Below are positions 5,831 to 13,687 of a stretch of DNA of 20,351 nt, piece after piece. A program made the position numbers and the translations under genes. The stretch lies in contig DNXO01000021.1 in NCBI GenBank assembly GCA_003506895.1, positions 2,185 to 22,535 on the forward strand, given 5' to 3'. The first letter of the stretch is position 1, and each line of letters begins with the position of its first letter. The DNA is from Acetobacteraceae bacterium (lineage in GTDB: Bacteria; Pseudomonadota; Alphaproteobacteria; Acetobacterales; Acetobacteraceae). The notes under the pieces were generated by a model. That model saw only the letters and a program-made list of their open reading frames with translations, ran no database searches and had not been told where the DNA came from.

Positions 5831-6666
5831 CCGCCCGACTGATCGACGGCAAAGCCGTCGCTGCTACACTGCGCGCCGAGGTCGCCGCGAAGGTTCGTGC
5901 CGCCGGATTCACCCCGGGACTGGCTGTGATCCTGGTCGGTGGAGACCCAGCCAGCAGCGTCTATGTCCGCACCAAGGACCGCGCCGCGCGCGAAGCCGGT
6001 ATCGAGGCACGAACCATCCGCCTTCCCGCCGAAACCACCCAGTCAGACCTGCTCGGTATCATCCAGGCGCTGAATGAAGATCCCGCCATCGACGGTATCC
6101 TGGTGCAGTTGCCCTTGCCGCGCGGCATCGACGCCCAGGCGGTGATCGAGGCCATTGATCCCGCGAAGGACGTTGACGGGTTCCACCCGGTCAATGTCGG
6201 GCATCTCGCCAGCGGCCGGCCGACCCTGGTGCCTTGCACCCCGCTCGGTGTCATGAAGCTGCTCCGCGTGATGGGGATCGAAACCAGCGGCGCGCGGGCT
6301 GTCGTGCTGGGACGGTCCGCGATCGTTGGCCGCCCGATGGCCTCGCTGCTGCTGACCGCCGATGCGACGGTGACGATCGCGCACTCCCGCACGCGGGACC
6401 TGCCGGCGGAATGCCGCGGCGCCGATATCCTGGTCGCGGCCGTCGGCCGGCCAGAGATGGTGCGCGCCGACTGGATCAAGCCAGGTGCGACGGTGATCGA
6501 CGTGGGCATCAACCGCCTGCCGGACGGCCGTCTGGTCGGCGATGTCGCGTTCGAAAGCTGCTCCGCGGTCGCCGGCGCGATAACGCCGGTTCCCGGCGGC
6601 GTCGGCCCAATGACGGTGGCGTGCCTGCTGGAGAACACCCTGACCGCGGCCCTGCGCCGCCGGTGA
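5827..6666 (+). CDS. folD: bifunctional methylene-THF dehydrogenase / methenyl-THF cyclohydrolase
   Basis: 279 residues (family about 280-300). It interconverts 5,10-methylene-, 5,10-methenyl- and 10-formyl-tetrahydrofolate with NADP, supplying one-carbon units for purine and formyl-Met-tRNA synthesis in the cytoplasm. Visible: substrate-domain Y46 and catalytic-type K50 in SSVYVRTKDRAA, GILVQLPLP, DVDGFHPVNVG, the dinucleotide loop VLGRSAIVGRPMA, and the C-terminal signature PVPGGVGPMTVA. The start is GTG at 5827, overlapping the DUF167 stop (GTGA); the longer in-frame reading upstream is only the antisense-free shadow of DUF167. It is the last gene of the yggT-DUF167-folD operon. Confidence 0.97.
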   Translation: MTARLIDGKAVAATLRAEVAAKVRAAGFTPGLAVILVGGDPASSVYVRTKDRAAREAGIEARTIRLPAETTQSDLLGIIQALNEDPAIDGILVQLPLPRGIDAQAVIEAIDPAKDVDGFHPVNVGHLASGRPTLVPCTPLGVMKLLRVMGIETSGARAVVLGRSAIVGRPMASLLLTADATVTIAHSRTRDLPAECRGADILVAAVGRPEMVRADWIKPGATVIDVGINRLPDGRLVGDVAFESCSAVAGAITPVPGGVGPMTVACLLENTLTAALRRR

Positions 6667-6668
6667 TG

Positions 6669-6717
6669 GTTCCCACGCCCTCCGGGCGATGATGTTGCCA
6701 CGCCCTCCGGGCGATGA
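6669..6717 (+). repeat. duplicated 24-bp hairpin unit (small palindromic repeat)
   Basis: Two units, 6669-6692 and 6694-6717, agree at 23 of 24 bases with a 25-bp period; 20 bases (from CCACGCCC to GCGATGA) are exact. Each holds a tight hairpin CGCCC-TCC-GGGCG. They lie between the folD stop and the DHA2 exporter ribosome site, with no T-run, so they look like an extragenic palindromic repeat and not a terminator. Confidence 0.75.
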
Positions 6718-6757
6718 GACAACACCCGAAGCGCCAACGCGCGGGAGGAAACACCGC

Positions 6758-8254
6758 ATGCCGGACGTCTCGGGCGAGAGCCTGGGAAGCGGGCTGCCCC
6801 AGATTCCGGAACGGCCGAACGAAATCAGGCGGCGGCTGATCCTGTGGGCTTGCCTGATCGCCACCTTCATGGCTGCTATCGAGAGCACCATTGTCGCGAC
6901 GATCATTCCCACGATCGTCAGCGATCTGGGCGGGTTCAATCTGTTTACGTGGGTGTTCACGATCTACGTGCTCACGCAAGCTGTGACGATACCAGTGTAT
7001 GGACGGCTGGCCGACCTGTATGGCCGCAAGCCGGTGTTCTTTTTCGGGGTCAGCCTTTTCCTGGCCGGCACCGTGTTGTGCGGACTGTCCTGGGACATGC
7101 CGTCCCTGGTGGTGTTCAGGGCCATTCAGGGATGCGGCGCTGGCGCGATCCAGCCGATCGCGGCGACGGTGCTGGGGGATATCTACAAGCCGTCCGAACG
7201 CGGACGGGTGCAGGGGCTGGTGTCATCCGTGTTCGGCGTATCGGCGGTGATCGGTCCGTCCCTGGGCGCCTTTCTGGTGCAGCACGTCGGTTGGCGCGCG
7301 GTGTTCTGGGTCAACATCCCGTTCGGCATCGCCGCCGTCGTGATGATCGCCGTCTTCCTGCGGGAAAAGGTTGAGCGGCGGTCGCATCGGATTGATTGGG
7401 CGGGATCCCTGCTGCTGCTGGTTGGGTTCGGCTCGCTGATGCTGGCGCTGGTACAAGGCGGCACGCTCGGTCTTGCGACAGTGGTCGCCCTGGCAGCGGC
7501 CGGCGTCCTGGCATTGGTGGCACTTTACCTGAACGAGCGCAGCGTCCCGGAGCCGATGTTGCCGCTGGAGCTCTGGCGTAACCGCGTGATCGTGGTCGGC
7601 AGCCTGGGCAACTTCACATCGGGCGCGATGATGCTGGGTGTCTCGGCTTTCCTGCCGACCTATATCCAGGGCGCGATGGGCCGCGAGGCGATCGTCGGCG
7701 GATTGGTGCTGGGGGCCATGTCGGTGACCTGGGCGCCGGCGAGCTTCCTCGCTGGCCGGGTTATGATGCGCACCAGCTATCGCCTGGTCGCGATACTCGG
7801 GGCGCTGTCATTGGTGGCAGGGTGCGGGATTCTGCTGGCGCTGACCCCTGCGGATGGGCCTTGGTGGGCCGCGTCGGGGGCGTTCACCATCGGCATCGGC
7901 ATGGGCTTCTGCAGCACGGTGTTCATCGTCTCGATCCAGGCCTCGGTGCCATGGCAGCAGCGTGGCGCGGCCACATCGTCGTCGATGTTCATGCGTTTCG
8001 TCGGACAGGCGATCGGGGCCTCGGGCTGCGGCGCGGTTCTGAATGCCACGATGTCCCGGCTGGACCCCGGTGCGGTGGGGGCGGTGGACCGGCTGCTGGA
8101 CCCGGCGACCCGTTCGGCGATGGCGCCGGCCGAACTTGTGCATCTGACGGAGGTGATCGCGGGCTCGCTGCACAATGCGTATCTGCTGGCGACGGCCTTC
8201 GCGGCGCTGACGCTGCTGATCGCCTGGCAGATGCCGGCGCGCTTGCGGCCCTGA
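6758..8254 (+). CDS. MFS transporter, DHA2 (14-TM) drug:H+ antiporter type
   Basis: 498 residues, the size of the 14-helix DHA2 group (EmrB/QacA-like). Visible: helix 1 with AAIESTIVATIIPTI (the D1-type motif), loop motif GRLADLYGRKPVF (motif A), RAIQGCGAGAIQP (motif B), and GVSAVIGPSLGAFL (antiporter motif C), followed by further hydrophobic helices. A proton-driven efflux role is inferred from the family; the substrate cannot be named. There is no EmrA-like membrane fusion gene beside it. The ATG at 6758 is chosen over the ATG at 6689 because GGGAGGAA lies 7 bases before it and the extra 23 residues would be encoded by the palindromic repeat. It lies 92 bp past folD and may have its own promoter. 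Confidence 0.92.
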   Translation: MPDVSGESLGSGLPQIPERPNEIRRRLILWACLIATFMAAIESTIVATIIPTIVSDLGGFNLFTWVFTIYVLTQAVTIPVYGRLADLYGRKPVFFFGVSLFLAGTVLCGLSWDMPSLVVFRAIQGCGAGAIQPIAATVLGDIYKPSERGRVQGLVSSVFGVSAVIGPSLGAFLVQHVGWRAVFWVNIPFGIAAVVMIAVFLREKVERRSHRIDWAGSLLLLVGFGSLMLALVQGGTLGLATVVALAAAGVLALVALYLNERSVPEPMLPLELWRNRVIVVGSLGNFTSGAMMLGVSAFLPTYIQGAMGREAIVGGLVLGAMSVTWAPASFLAGRVMMRTSYRLVAILGALSLVAGCGILLALTPADGPWWAASGAFTIGIGMGFCSTVFIVSIQASVPWQQRGAATSSSMFMRFVGQAIGASGCGAVLNATMSRLDPGAVGAVDRLLDPATRSAMAPAELVHLTEVIAGSLHNAYLLATAFAALTLLIAWQMPARLRP

Positions 8255-8263
8255 GGGCGCGTT

Positions 8264-8983
8264 TTAGCCGGCGGCCGGCAACACCTCGCCCGCCACGATG
8301 CGCTGCCGGCCGTGCGCCGTATCCAGCAACAGCGCGCCATCGACATCCAGTCCGGCGAAGTGGCCAGCCACGGGCTGATGGCCGGCATTTGCGGTGATCG
8401 ATGCGCCGATCGGGTACGACCGCGCCAGCCAGTTCTCCCGGATCGGCGTGAAACCCTCTGTCTGCCAGGTCCCAAGGTGCAGGCCGAGATGCTCCAGAAG
8501 GATGTCCCGGGCCCCATCGACCGAGGCGATCCCCCCATTGGCCACGATCGTGGTGGTCTTGTAGGCCGTGTTGGACGGGGCCTCGAGAACATTCAGGCCG
8601 ATACCCATGATCGTGGCATCATCCACCTGCTCCAGCAGGATACCGGAGACTTTCGCGCCTTTGATCAGAACGTCGTTGGGCCATTTCAGCGTGGCCTGCA
8701 TCTGCCGGGGCAACAGGGATTCGACGGTATCCGCCACGGCCAGGGCCGCCACGAAGCTGAGTTCCGCGCAACGCGCGGCAGGCTGGTCGGTCAGGAGGAT
8801 GACGGACATGTAAAGATTGCCCGGCGGGCTGAACCATGTGTGCGCCATACGCCCGCGGCCGGCGGTTTGCTCGTCTGCGTGGACGACCGTGCCGTGCCCC
8901 GCGCCGTGTCGCAGCAGGCGCCGAGCCTCGTCGTTGGTGGACCCGATCGTCTCGTGGTGTTGGATGGTGAAGGTGTGATTCAT
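8264..8983 (-). CDS. birA: biotin--[acetyl-CoA-carboxylase] ligase
   Basis: 239 residues. It activates biotin with ATP and attaches it to the carboxyl carrier protein of acetyl-CoA carboxylase and other biotin enzymes. Visible: GSTNDEARRL, the biotinyl-AMP loop GRGRMAHTWFSPPGNLYMSV, catalytic-type lysine in LKWPNDVLI, GILLEQ, and a C-terminal SH3-like domain (GASITANAG, GHFAGLDVDGALLL). The N-terminal repressor HTH of E. coli BirA is absent, so this is a group I ligase without DNA-binding function. The loop reads GRGRMAHTW where many homologues have GRGRxGRxW; the second Gly-Arg is changed. It converges on the DHA2 exporter (9-bp gap). No strong ribosome site precedes the ATG at 8983. Confidence 0.95.
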   Translation of the reverse strand: MNHTFTIQHHETIGSTNDEARRLLRHGAGHGTVVHADEQTAGRGRMAHTWFSPPGNLYMSVILLTDQPAARCAELSFVAALAVADTVESLLPRQMQATLKWPNDVLIKGAKVSGILLEQVDDATIMGIGLNVLEAPSNTAYKTTTIVANGGIASVDGARDILLEHLGLHLGTWQTEGFTPIRENWLARSYPIGASITANAGHQPVAGHFAGLDVDGALLLDTAHGRQRIVAGEVLPAAG

Positions 8984-9070
8984 ATCGTACCCATAGCATG
9001 GATGCGCTGGTCTCGATCATCCCCCCCCCTGGGATGGTTGGTGGACGGCAGCGGCGTCCGCCGATTTGCT

Positions 9071-9925
9071 TCATCTGGAACGCTGCAATCTGTCCCCGTT
9101 CGCCAGGATCGCCTGTGCCAGGGCCACCGCCGGCCCGCGTGGACCAGTTCGGGTGCCCAGAACCACGAACTCGACGTCCCCAAGTTCCGGCAGGCGCGGG
9201 CCCGCCGGCATTTCGACCAGCCCTTCGGGTATCAGGCCGCGGGCGTGGACGGTTACGCCCAATCCCGCCAGGCATGCCGCGCGCAGTCCGCTCAGGCTGC
9301 CGCTGGTGCAGGCGATGCGCCATGTCAGGCCGGCGCGTTCCAGGGCTTCGAGTGCCACCGCCCGGGTGATGCTTGGGGCGTTGAAGAGGATCAGGGGGAT
9401 CGGGAGTTCAACCTTGGTGCCGGGCGCACCAACCCAGGCCAGCCGGTCGCGCCACACCAGTTGCCCGCGGTCGTCGCCGTCGCGGCGTTTCGCCAGCACG
9501 AGGTCCAGCTCTCCGGCGTCGAGATGTTCGTACAAGGTGGCGCTGACCCCAACTTTCAGTTCCAGATCGACCAGTGCGTGCTGGCGGACGAAATCGCGCA
9601 GCAGTTCGGGCAGGCGGGTGCTAACGAAGTCCTCCGACGTGCCGAAGCGCACCCGGCCGCGCAACTGCGACCCCTCGAAATAGCGGCGGGCGCGCTGGTT
9701 GGTGTCCAGGATGGTTTGGGCGAAACCGGTCATCGCCTCACCGTCGGCGGTAAGCGTCACCCGATGCGTGTCGCGCACGAACAGCCGGCGCCCGGCGGCG
9801 CCCTCCAGCTTACGAATGTGCTGGCTGACCGTGGATTGCTGAAGGTTCAGCCGGCGGCCGGCTTCGGTGAAATTGCGGGTTTGGGCGACGGCGAGGAAGC
9901 TTTCCAGGTGGACGGGGTCGAACAT
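9071..9925 (-). CDS. LysR-family transcriptional regulator
   Basis: 284 residues from the preferred start. An N-terminal winged HTH (about residues 3-62: HLESFLAVAQTRNFTEAGRR, then LNLQQSTVSQHIRKLE) is followed by a periplasmic-binding-like effector domain (GRVRFGTSEDFVSTRLPELL, ELDLVLAKR, ACLAGLGVTVHARGLI). The ATG at 9925 has GAGG 7 bases upstream and places the HTH at the usual distance; an upstream in-frame start at 9982 would add 19 residues across the operator region. It is divergent from an SBF-like transporter gene with a 124-bp shared promoter region, the classic arrangement of a LysR protein and its target. The effector is unknown. Confidence 0.94.
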   Translation of the reverse strand: MFDPVHLESFLAVAQTRNFTEAGRRLNLQQSTVSQHIRKLEGAAGRRLFVRDTHRVTLTADGEAMTGFAQTILDTNQRARRYFEGSQLRGRVRFGTSEDFVSTRLPELLRDFVRQHALVDLELKVGVSATLYEHLDAGELDLVLAKRRDGDDRGQLVWRDRLAWVGAPGTKVELPIPLILFNAPSITRAVALEALERAGLTWRIACTSGSLSGLRAACLAGLGVTVHARGLIPEGLVEMPAGPRLPELGDVEFVVLGTRTGPRGPAVALAQAILANGDRLQRSR

Positions 9926-9944
9926 GGCAGGGCCTCGGCGGGCT

Positions 9945-9970
9945 TTGTTATCTCGAATTGTAATAACAAT
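9945..9970. promoter_or_regulatory. LysR-type operator candidate between lysR and transporter
   Basis: TTGTTA (9945-9950) and TAACAA (9964-9969) form an inverted repeat with a 13-base spacer; nested in it ATTGT-AATA-ACAAT (9957-9970) forms a second one. The stretch is AT-rich in a GC-rich context and lies just upstream of the LysR ribosome site, where an autoregulatory site is expected. Confidence 0.4.
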
Positions 9971-10012
9971 AACGATACTCAAGTCAGTTCACAATAACCC
10001 GGCAGCGGCCTA

Positions 10013-10034
10013 GTTTTGTTGCATCGCACAAAAC
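10013..10034. promoter_or_regulatory. palindrome before the transporter start
   Basis: GTTTTGT-N8-ACAAAAC with perfect 7-bp arms, 15 bp upstream of the transporter ATG. It could be a second regulator half of the divergent promoter or a leader hairpin placed just before the GAAGG ribosome site. Confidence 0.4.
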
Positions 10035-10049
10035 CGAAGGATCGAAGCG

Positions 10050-11054
10050 ATGTCTGCTAAGGCGCTGTTCTCCCGGCTACCGATCGACCCGTACATCGCG
10101 GCCATCGTCGGCATGGTGTGCCTGGCCTCGCTGATTCCCGCCCACGGGGCGGGCGCGGTGGTCGCCGGTCATGTAACCACCGCCGCCATCGCGCTGCTGT
10201 TCTTCCTGCACGGCGCCCGCCTTGCCCCCCGCGCCGCATTGGCCGGGGCGCGCCATTGGCGCCTGCATGTCGTCGTTCTGGCCTCGACCTTTCTGCTGTT
10301 CCCCGCGCTTGGCCTGGGCGCGCGCGCGCTGTTCCCGCATCTGCTGACAGCGCCGCTTTGGACTGGCCTGATCCTGCTGTGTGTGCTGCCTTCGACAGTC
10401 CAATCCTCCATAGCCTTCACCTCGATCGCCCGAGGCAACGTGCCCGCGGCGCTGTGTGCCGCAACGGCGTCCAACCTGCTGGGCATGCTGCTGACACCTG
10501 TCCTGGCCGGGCTGTTCCTCAGCGCGCATGGTGGGTTTTCGGTCAAAGCCGTCGGCGACATCGTCGAGCAGTTGCTGCTGCCGTTCGCCGCCGGCCAGCT
10601 TGCTCGGCCACTGATCGGCGATTGGGCGCAGCGCAACCGGAAGCTGTTGGGGTTGGTCGATCGCGGGTCGATCCTGCTGGTGGTTTACACCGCCTTCAGT
10701 GAGGGCGTGACCCAGGGCATTTGGCATCAACTCGGTATGGCCGACCTCGGCACGCTGCTGGCGGTCGATGGCGCCTTGCTGGCCGCGGTTCTGGCGATCA
10801 CGACGTTCGGCAGCCGGCTGTTGCGCTTCTCGCGTGCCGACGAGGTGACGATCGTGTTCTGCGGATCGAAGAAGAGCCTTGCCAGCGGCCTGCCGATGGC
10901 CACCGTGCTGCTGGCGGGGCAGTCGGTGGGGCTGATCGTGCTGCCGCTGATGCTGTTCCACCAGATGCAGTTGATGGTCTGCGCCTGGCTGGCCAAGCGG
11001 TATGCGCGGGCCGAGAGCGAACTGCCCGCGGGCGGGATCGTGCGGGCCGGCTAG
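10050..11054 (+). CDS. SBF-like / bile acid:sodium symporter family transporter (YfeH type)
   Basis: 334 residues with about ten hydrophobic segments. The sequence fits the SBF-like branch of the bile acid:sodium symporter superfamily (YfeH-type): FFLHGARLAPRAAL after the second helix, CVLPSTVQSSIAFTSIARGN in the middle and FCGSKKSLASGLPMATVLL near the C-terminal half, the two conserved crossover regions. The transported substrate in this branch is not established; sodium-coupled organic anion uptake is the family inference. GAAGG lies about 9 bases before the ATG at 10050. Divergent from a LysR regulator that probably controls it. Confidence 0.9.
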   Translation: MSAKALFSRLPIDPYIAAIVGMVCLASLIPAHGAGAVVAGHVTTAAIALLFFLHGARLAPRAALAGARHWRLHVVVLASTFLLFPALGLGARALFPHLLTAPLWTGLILLCVLPSTVQSSIAFTSIARGNVPAALCAATASNLLGMLLTPVLAGLFLSAHGGFSVKAVGDIVEQLLLPFAAGQLARPLIGDWAQRNRKLLGLVDRGSILLVVYTAFSEGVTQGIWHQLGMADLGTLLAVDGALLAAVLAITTFGSRLLRFSRADEVTIVFCGSKKSLASGLPMATVLLAGQSVGLIVLPLMLFHQMQLMVCAWLAKRYARAESELPAGGIVRAG

Positions 11055-11341
11055 GTTGGTGCGGGGCGGGGAGAGGATTTGCAAACCCGGCCCCGTGGCA
11101 CTTCTGGATATCTGGACGCTTCGCGCGGTTGCCTCACCGCCCGCGCCCGGAAATGACCCCAGCCGCCGGACCAGCCGCGCGAAGCGCCAAAAATCCCATC
11201 GCGCCGCCAACGACCGGTTAAGTCGTCGCGAACCCCGCCGAAACGACAATCCGTGCCAATCCGTTCCTAAATCCGGAAATCCGTGATGAACGCTTTCTCT
11301 CCCCCAGCACCAACACGGAACGACCAGACCGTGACGAAGCC
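11055..11341. other. 287-bp intergenic stretch with a 12-bp inverted repeat
   Basis: No credible gene. CGCTTCGCGCGG (11117-11128) and CCGCGCGAAGCG (11175-11186) are perfect inverted copies 46 bp apart. A weaker CGGGGC/GCCCCG pair (11062-11067, 11090-11095) just after the transporter stop might help termination. Neither is followed by a T-run. The stretch separates converging genes. Confidence 0.5.
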
Positions 11342-12172
11342 CTAAAACCCGTAAAGACGGGCCGGGTTGTCCACCAGGATCTTCTCCCGCACCCCGGCAT
11401 CGGGCACCCACTCAAACAACTGGTCCAGCAACGCCCCAGCCTCCGGCGCGGGGTCCATCTGCGGGTGCGGCCAGTCCGTCCCCCACACGCATCGCTCCGC
11501 CGCCGCCGCCACGATAGCCTGCACGTTCGGCCCGGTGTCCGCCCAAGGCTGCCCGGTGGACGACGCCCGGTAGCTGCAAAGCTTAATCCAAGCCCGTCCG
11601 CTGCCCATCAGCCGCAGCAGCGCCTGGAACTGAGGATGTGCCTGACCCAGCCCGGCCTTGACCCCACCCAGATGGTCGATCACGACCTCCACGGGTAGCT
11701 TCGCGAGCATCTCCCCCATCTCCAGGATCTGCGTCCCGTCGGCGTAGATCTGGATGTGCCACCCCAACGGCGCGATCCGCCGAGCGAGCGCCTGGAGCTG
11801 TTCAACCGGGGTTCCGTTGCCCGAGACCATGTTGAACCGAACGCCGCGAATGCCCTGGTCGGCCATGCGCCGCAGCGAGGCATCGTCGAAGCTGTCGTCG
11901 ATCACCACCACGCCGCGCGCGCGATGCAGCCCGAACTGGGCGATCGCGTCCAAGGTGACCGCATTGTCGGTGCCGTAGATGCTGGCCTGCACCACCACCA
12001 TGCGCTGCAGCCCGACCGTTTCGGCCATCTCCAGATAGGCCGGCACCAGTGCCTCGGGCGAGGTGTAGCTACGGCCGGGGCTCATCGGAAACCGGTCAAA
12101 CGGGCCGAAGATATGGAAATGGCAATCGCAGCTCCGTGGCGGAGCCTTGTGTTTTGGGGCGCGAGTCTTCAT
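11342..12172 (-). CDS. LigI-like metal-dependent amidohydrolase (2-pyrone-4,6-dicarboxylate lactonase-like)
   Basis: 276 residues, TIM-barrel amidohydrolase superfamily (COG3618-type). The HxH motif is H18/H20 in CDCHFHIFGP, typical of the LigI and galactarolactone-hydrolase branch. Further marks are VVVQASIYGTDN, GVRFNMVSGNG, VVIDHLGG and the catalytic Asp in VWGTDWPHP (about D233). Family members hydrolyse lactones from aromatic or sugar-acid catabolism; the exact substrate here is not known and no other catabolic genes are adjacent. The ATG at 12172 has AGGAGG 6 bases upstream; the long N-terminal extension readable in frame is the antisense-frame shadow of the MFS gene. Its start overlaps the MFS stop (ATGA), so the two are co-translated. 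Confidence 0.9.
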   Translation of the reverse strand: MKTRAPKHKAPPRSCDCHFHIFGPFDRFPMSPGRSYTSPEALVPAYLEMAETVGLQRMVVVQASIYGTDNAVTLDAIAQFGLHRARGVVVIDDSFDDASLRRMADQGIRGVRFNMVSGNGTPVEQLQALARRIAPLGWHIQIYADGTQILEMGEMLAKLPVEVVIDHLGGVKAGLGQAHPQFQALLRLMGSGRAWIKLCSYRASSTGQPWADTGPNVQAIVAAAAERCVWGTDWPHPQMDPAPEAGALLDQLFEWVPDAGVREKILVDNPARLYGF

Positions 12173-13428
12173 CGGTGTCCTCCTGTCTCCCCCATTGTAG
12201 CCGCGGCCTCGGCGGCGACCAATGCCGGGGGCGGCCGCACGCCTGAAATCGCCCAGAACGCCAACCCATAGGCGAACGCCGACACCACGAACGGCGCGCC
12301 GGCGAGCTGGAATGGCGCGCCCGATCCGGTGAAGCTGGAAAACACGAAACTGGCGACCAATGGCGAGGCGATCGCGGTCAGCCCTTGCACCGAGGCAAGC
12401 GCCCCCTGCGTTTCGCCCTGCCGGTCGGGTGACGCGGAGGATGACACCATCCCCTGAATCGCGGGATTGGTCATCGCGCCCATCGCCTGCATCACGATGC
12501 CCACAAGGACGACCCAACCGAACGGTGCAAGGGCGATGCAGAGATAGGCACAAGCCGTGATCGTCGCGCCGGTCATTGCCGCCATACGCTCGCCCAACGC
12601 CGGCACGATGCGGCGCACCAACAGGCCTTGCACGATGGCCGACCCCAATCCGGCGAGCGCCAGAGCCAGGCCGTTATGCTGGGTGTCCCAACCGAAACGC
12701 TCCTGGTTGGCCAGCACGAACGTGCTTTGCAGCGCGCCTAACGCGAACCAGGTGGATCCCCAGGCGATCGCCAGCCGCCGCAGGTTTCGGCTCGCCGTCA
12801 TCACCCGCAGCGATCCGAGCGGATTGGCTCGGCGCCAGTTGATCGGCCGCCGCAGCGCAGGCGGCAGACTTTCCGGCAATACGAAGAATCCATACATCAC
12901 GTTGCAGCCGGCCAGAACGGCGGCCACGACGAACGGAAGCCGCAGGCCATAGGACCCCAGTAGCCCGCCCAGCGCGGGGCCGACCACGAACCCGACGCCG
13001 AAGGCTGCGCCGATCAGGCCGAACTGTCCGGCCCGCTTATGCGGTGGTGTCACGTCGGCGATATAGGCCGTCGCGGTGGCGGCATTCGCGGCCGTGGCCC
13101 CGGCGATCAGCCGCCCCAGGAACAGCCATGCCAGCGAGGGCGCCCATGCCAGCATCAGGTAGTTCGCACAGATCCCGCTGAGGGAAAGCAGCAGGACCGG
13201 ACGCCGGCCGAACCGGTCGCTCAGGGCGCCCAGGATCGGGGCGCAGGCAAACTGCATCAGCGCGAAGGCGGTCAACAGGGCGCCCACCCAGACCGATGCC
13301 TCCGACACCGGCAGGCCGGACAGTTTGACCACCAGGGAGGGCACGATCGGGACCACCAGGCCGAAACCAAGGGCGTCGATCACCAGCGTTATCAGGATAA
13401 AGCGGACGGACGCCGACCGGTCGTTCAT
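12169..13428 (-). CDS. MFS transporter, TetA-like (12-TM)
   Basis: 419 residues. Helix 1 reads FILITLVIDALGFGLVVPIVP, the typical start of TetA-type and related MFS proteins. Motif A is GALSDRFGRRPVLLLS, helix 4 has FLGRLIAGATAANAATATAYIADVT, and helix 5 has AFGVGFVVGPALGG. A proton-driven exporter is the family inference; tetracycline is not implied. The ATG at 13428 is chosen because the upstream in-frame extension (to 13704) runs over the cysK promoter and has no protein-like features; the ribosome site is weak. A 12-codon open frame (13463-13425) ends with ATGA over this start, so coupling to a leader peptide is possible but unproven. Downstream partner: the LigI-like hydrolase. Confidence 0.9.
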   Translation of the reverse strand: MNDRSASVRFILITLVIDALGFGLVVPIVPSLVVKLSGLPVSEASVWVGALLTAFALMQFACAPILGALSDRFGRRPVLLLSLSGICANYLMLAWAPSLAWLFLGRLIAGATAANAATATAYIADVTPPHKRAGQFGLIGAAFGVGFVVGPALGGLLGSYGLRLPFVVAAVLAGCNVMYGFFVLPESLPPALRRPINWRRANPLGSLRVMTASRNLRRLAIAWGSTWFALGALQSTFVLANQERFGWDTQHNGLALALAGLGSAIVQGLLVRRIVPALGERMAAMTGATITACAYLCIALAPFGWVVLVGIVMQAMGAMTNPAIQGMVSSSASPDRQGETQGALASVQGLTAIASPLVASFVFSSFTGSGAPFQLAGAPFVVSAFAYGLAFWAISGVRPPPALVAAEAAATMGETGGHR

Positions 13429-13569
13429 GGTTCGGACCGCGGGGCGGCGAGAAGGGTGTTCATGCGCGCTAGATGTGCATCGGCGGAGTGCTTTGCCAAG
13501 CGGGGTGAAATGTTGATGTCCCGGCAGCGGTGCACGAAGAAGGAAATTTCTGATAACTGCAAATATAGA

Positions 13570-13592
13570 GGCAATCCTGCTGTATGATTGCC
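13570..13592 (+). promoter_or_regulatory. cysK promoter with overlapping palindrome
   Basis: TATGAT (13583-13588), preceded by TG, is a plausible -10. It sits inside a perfect inverted repeat GGCAATC-N9-GATTGCC (13570-13592), the form of an operator blocking a promoter. The -35 is not clear. The predicted leader is about 90 nt and begins with a CCCCG/CGGGG hairpin (13592-13610). Confidence 0.45.
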
Positions 13593-13687
13593 CCCGTCTT
13601 GCCAGCGGGGAAAAATCTGGCCTTCTATGCCCATCACTGACCGCGGCGACCCATCGCCGGCGGCCATCCGGGAGAAGGAATCTCACC

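Noticed and set aside
8312..9997. 561-codon plus-strand open frame
   Set aside because: Antisense to birA and lysR, both with strong domain motifs; the translation has no recognisable domain.
10077..11411. 444-codon minus-strand open frame
   Set aside because: Antisense to the SBF-like transporter; composition is typical of a GC-rich shadow frame (Q, R, G rich).
13425..13463. 12-codon leader peptide overlapping the TetA-like MFS start (ATGA)
   Set aside because: No ribosome site and no regulatory codons; the overlap may be chance. Mentioned only as a possibility in the MFS entry.
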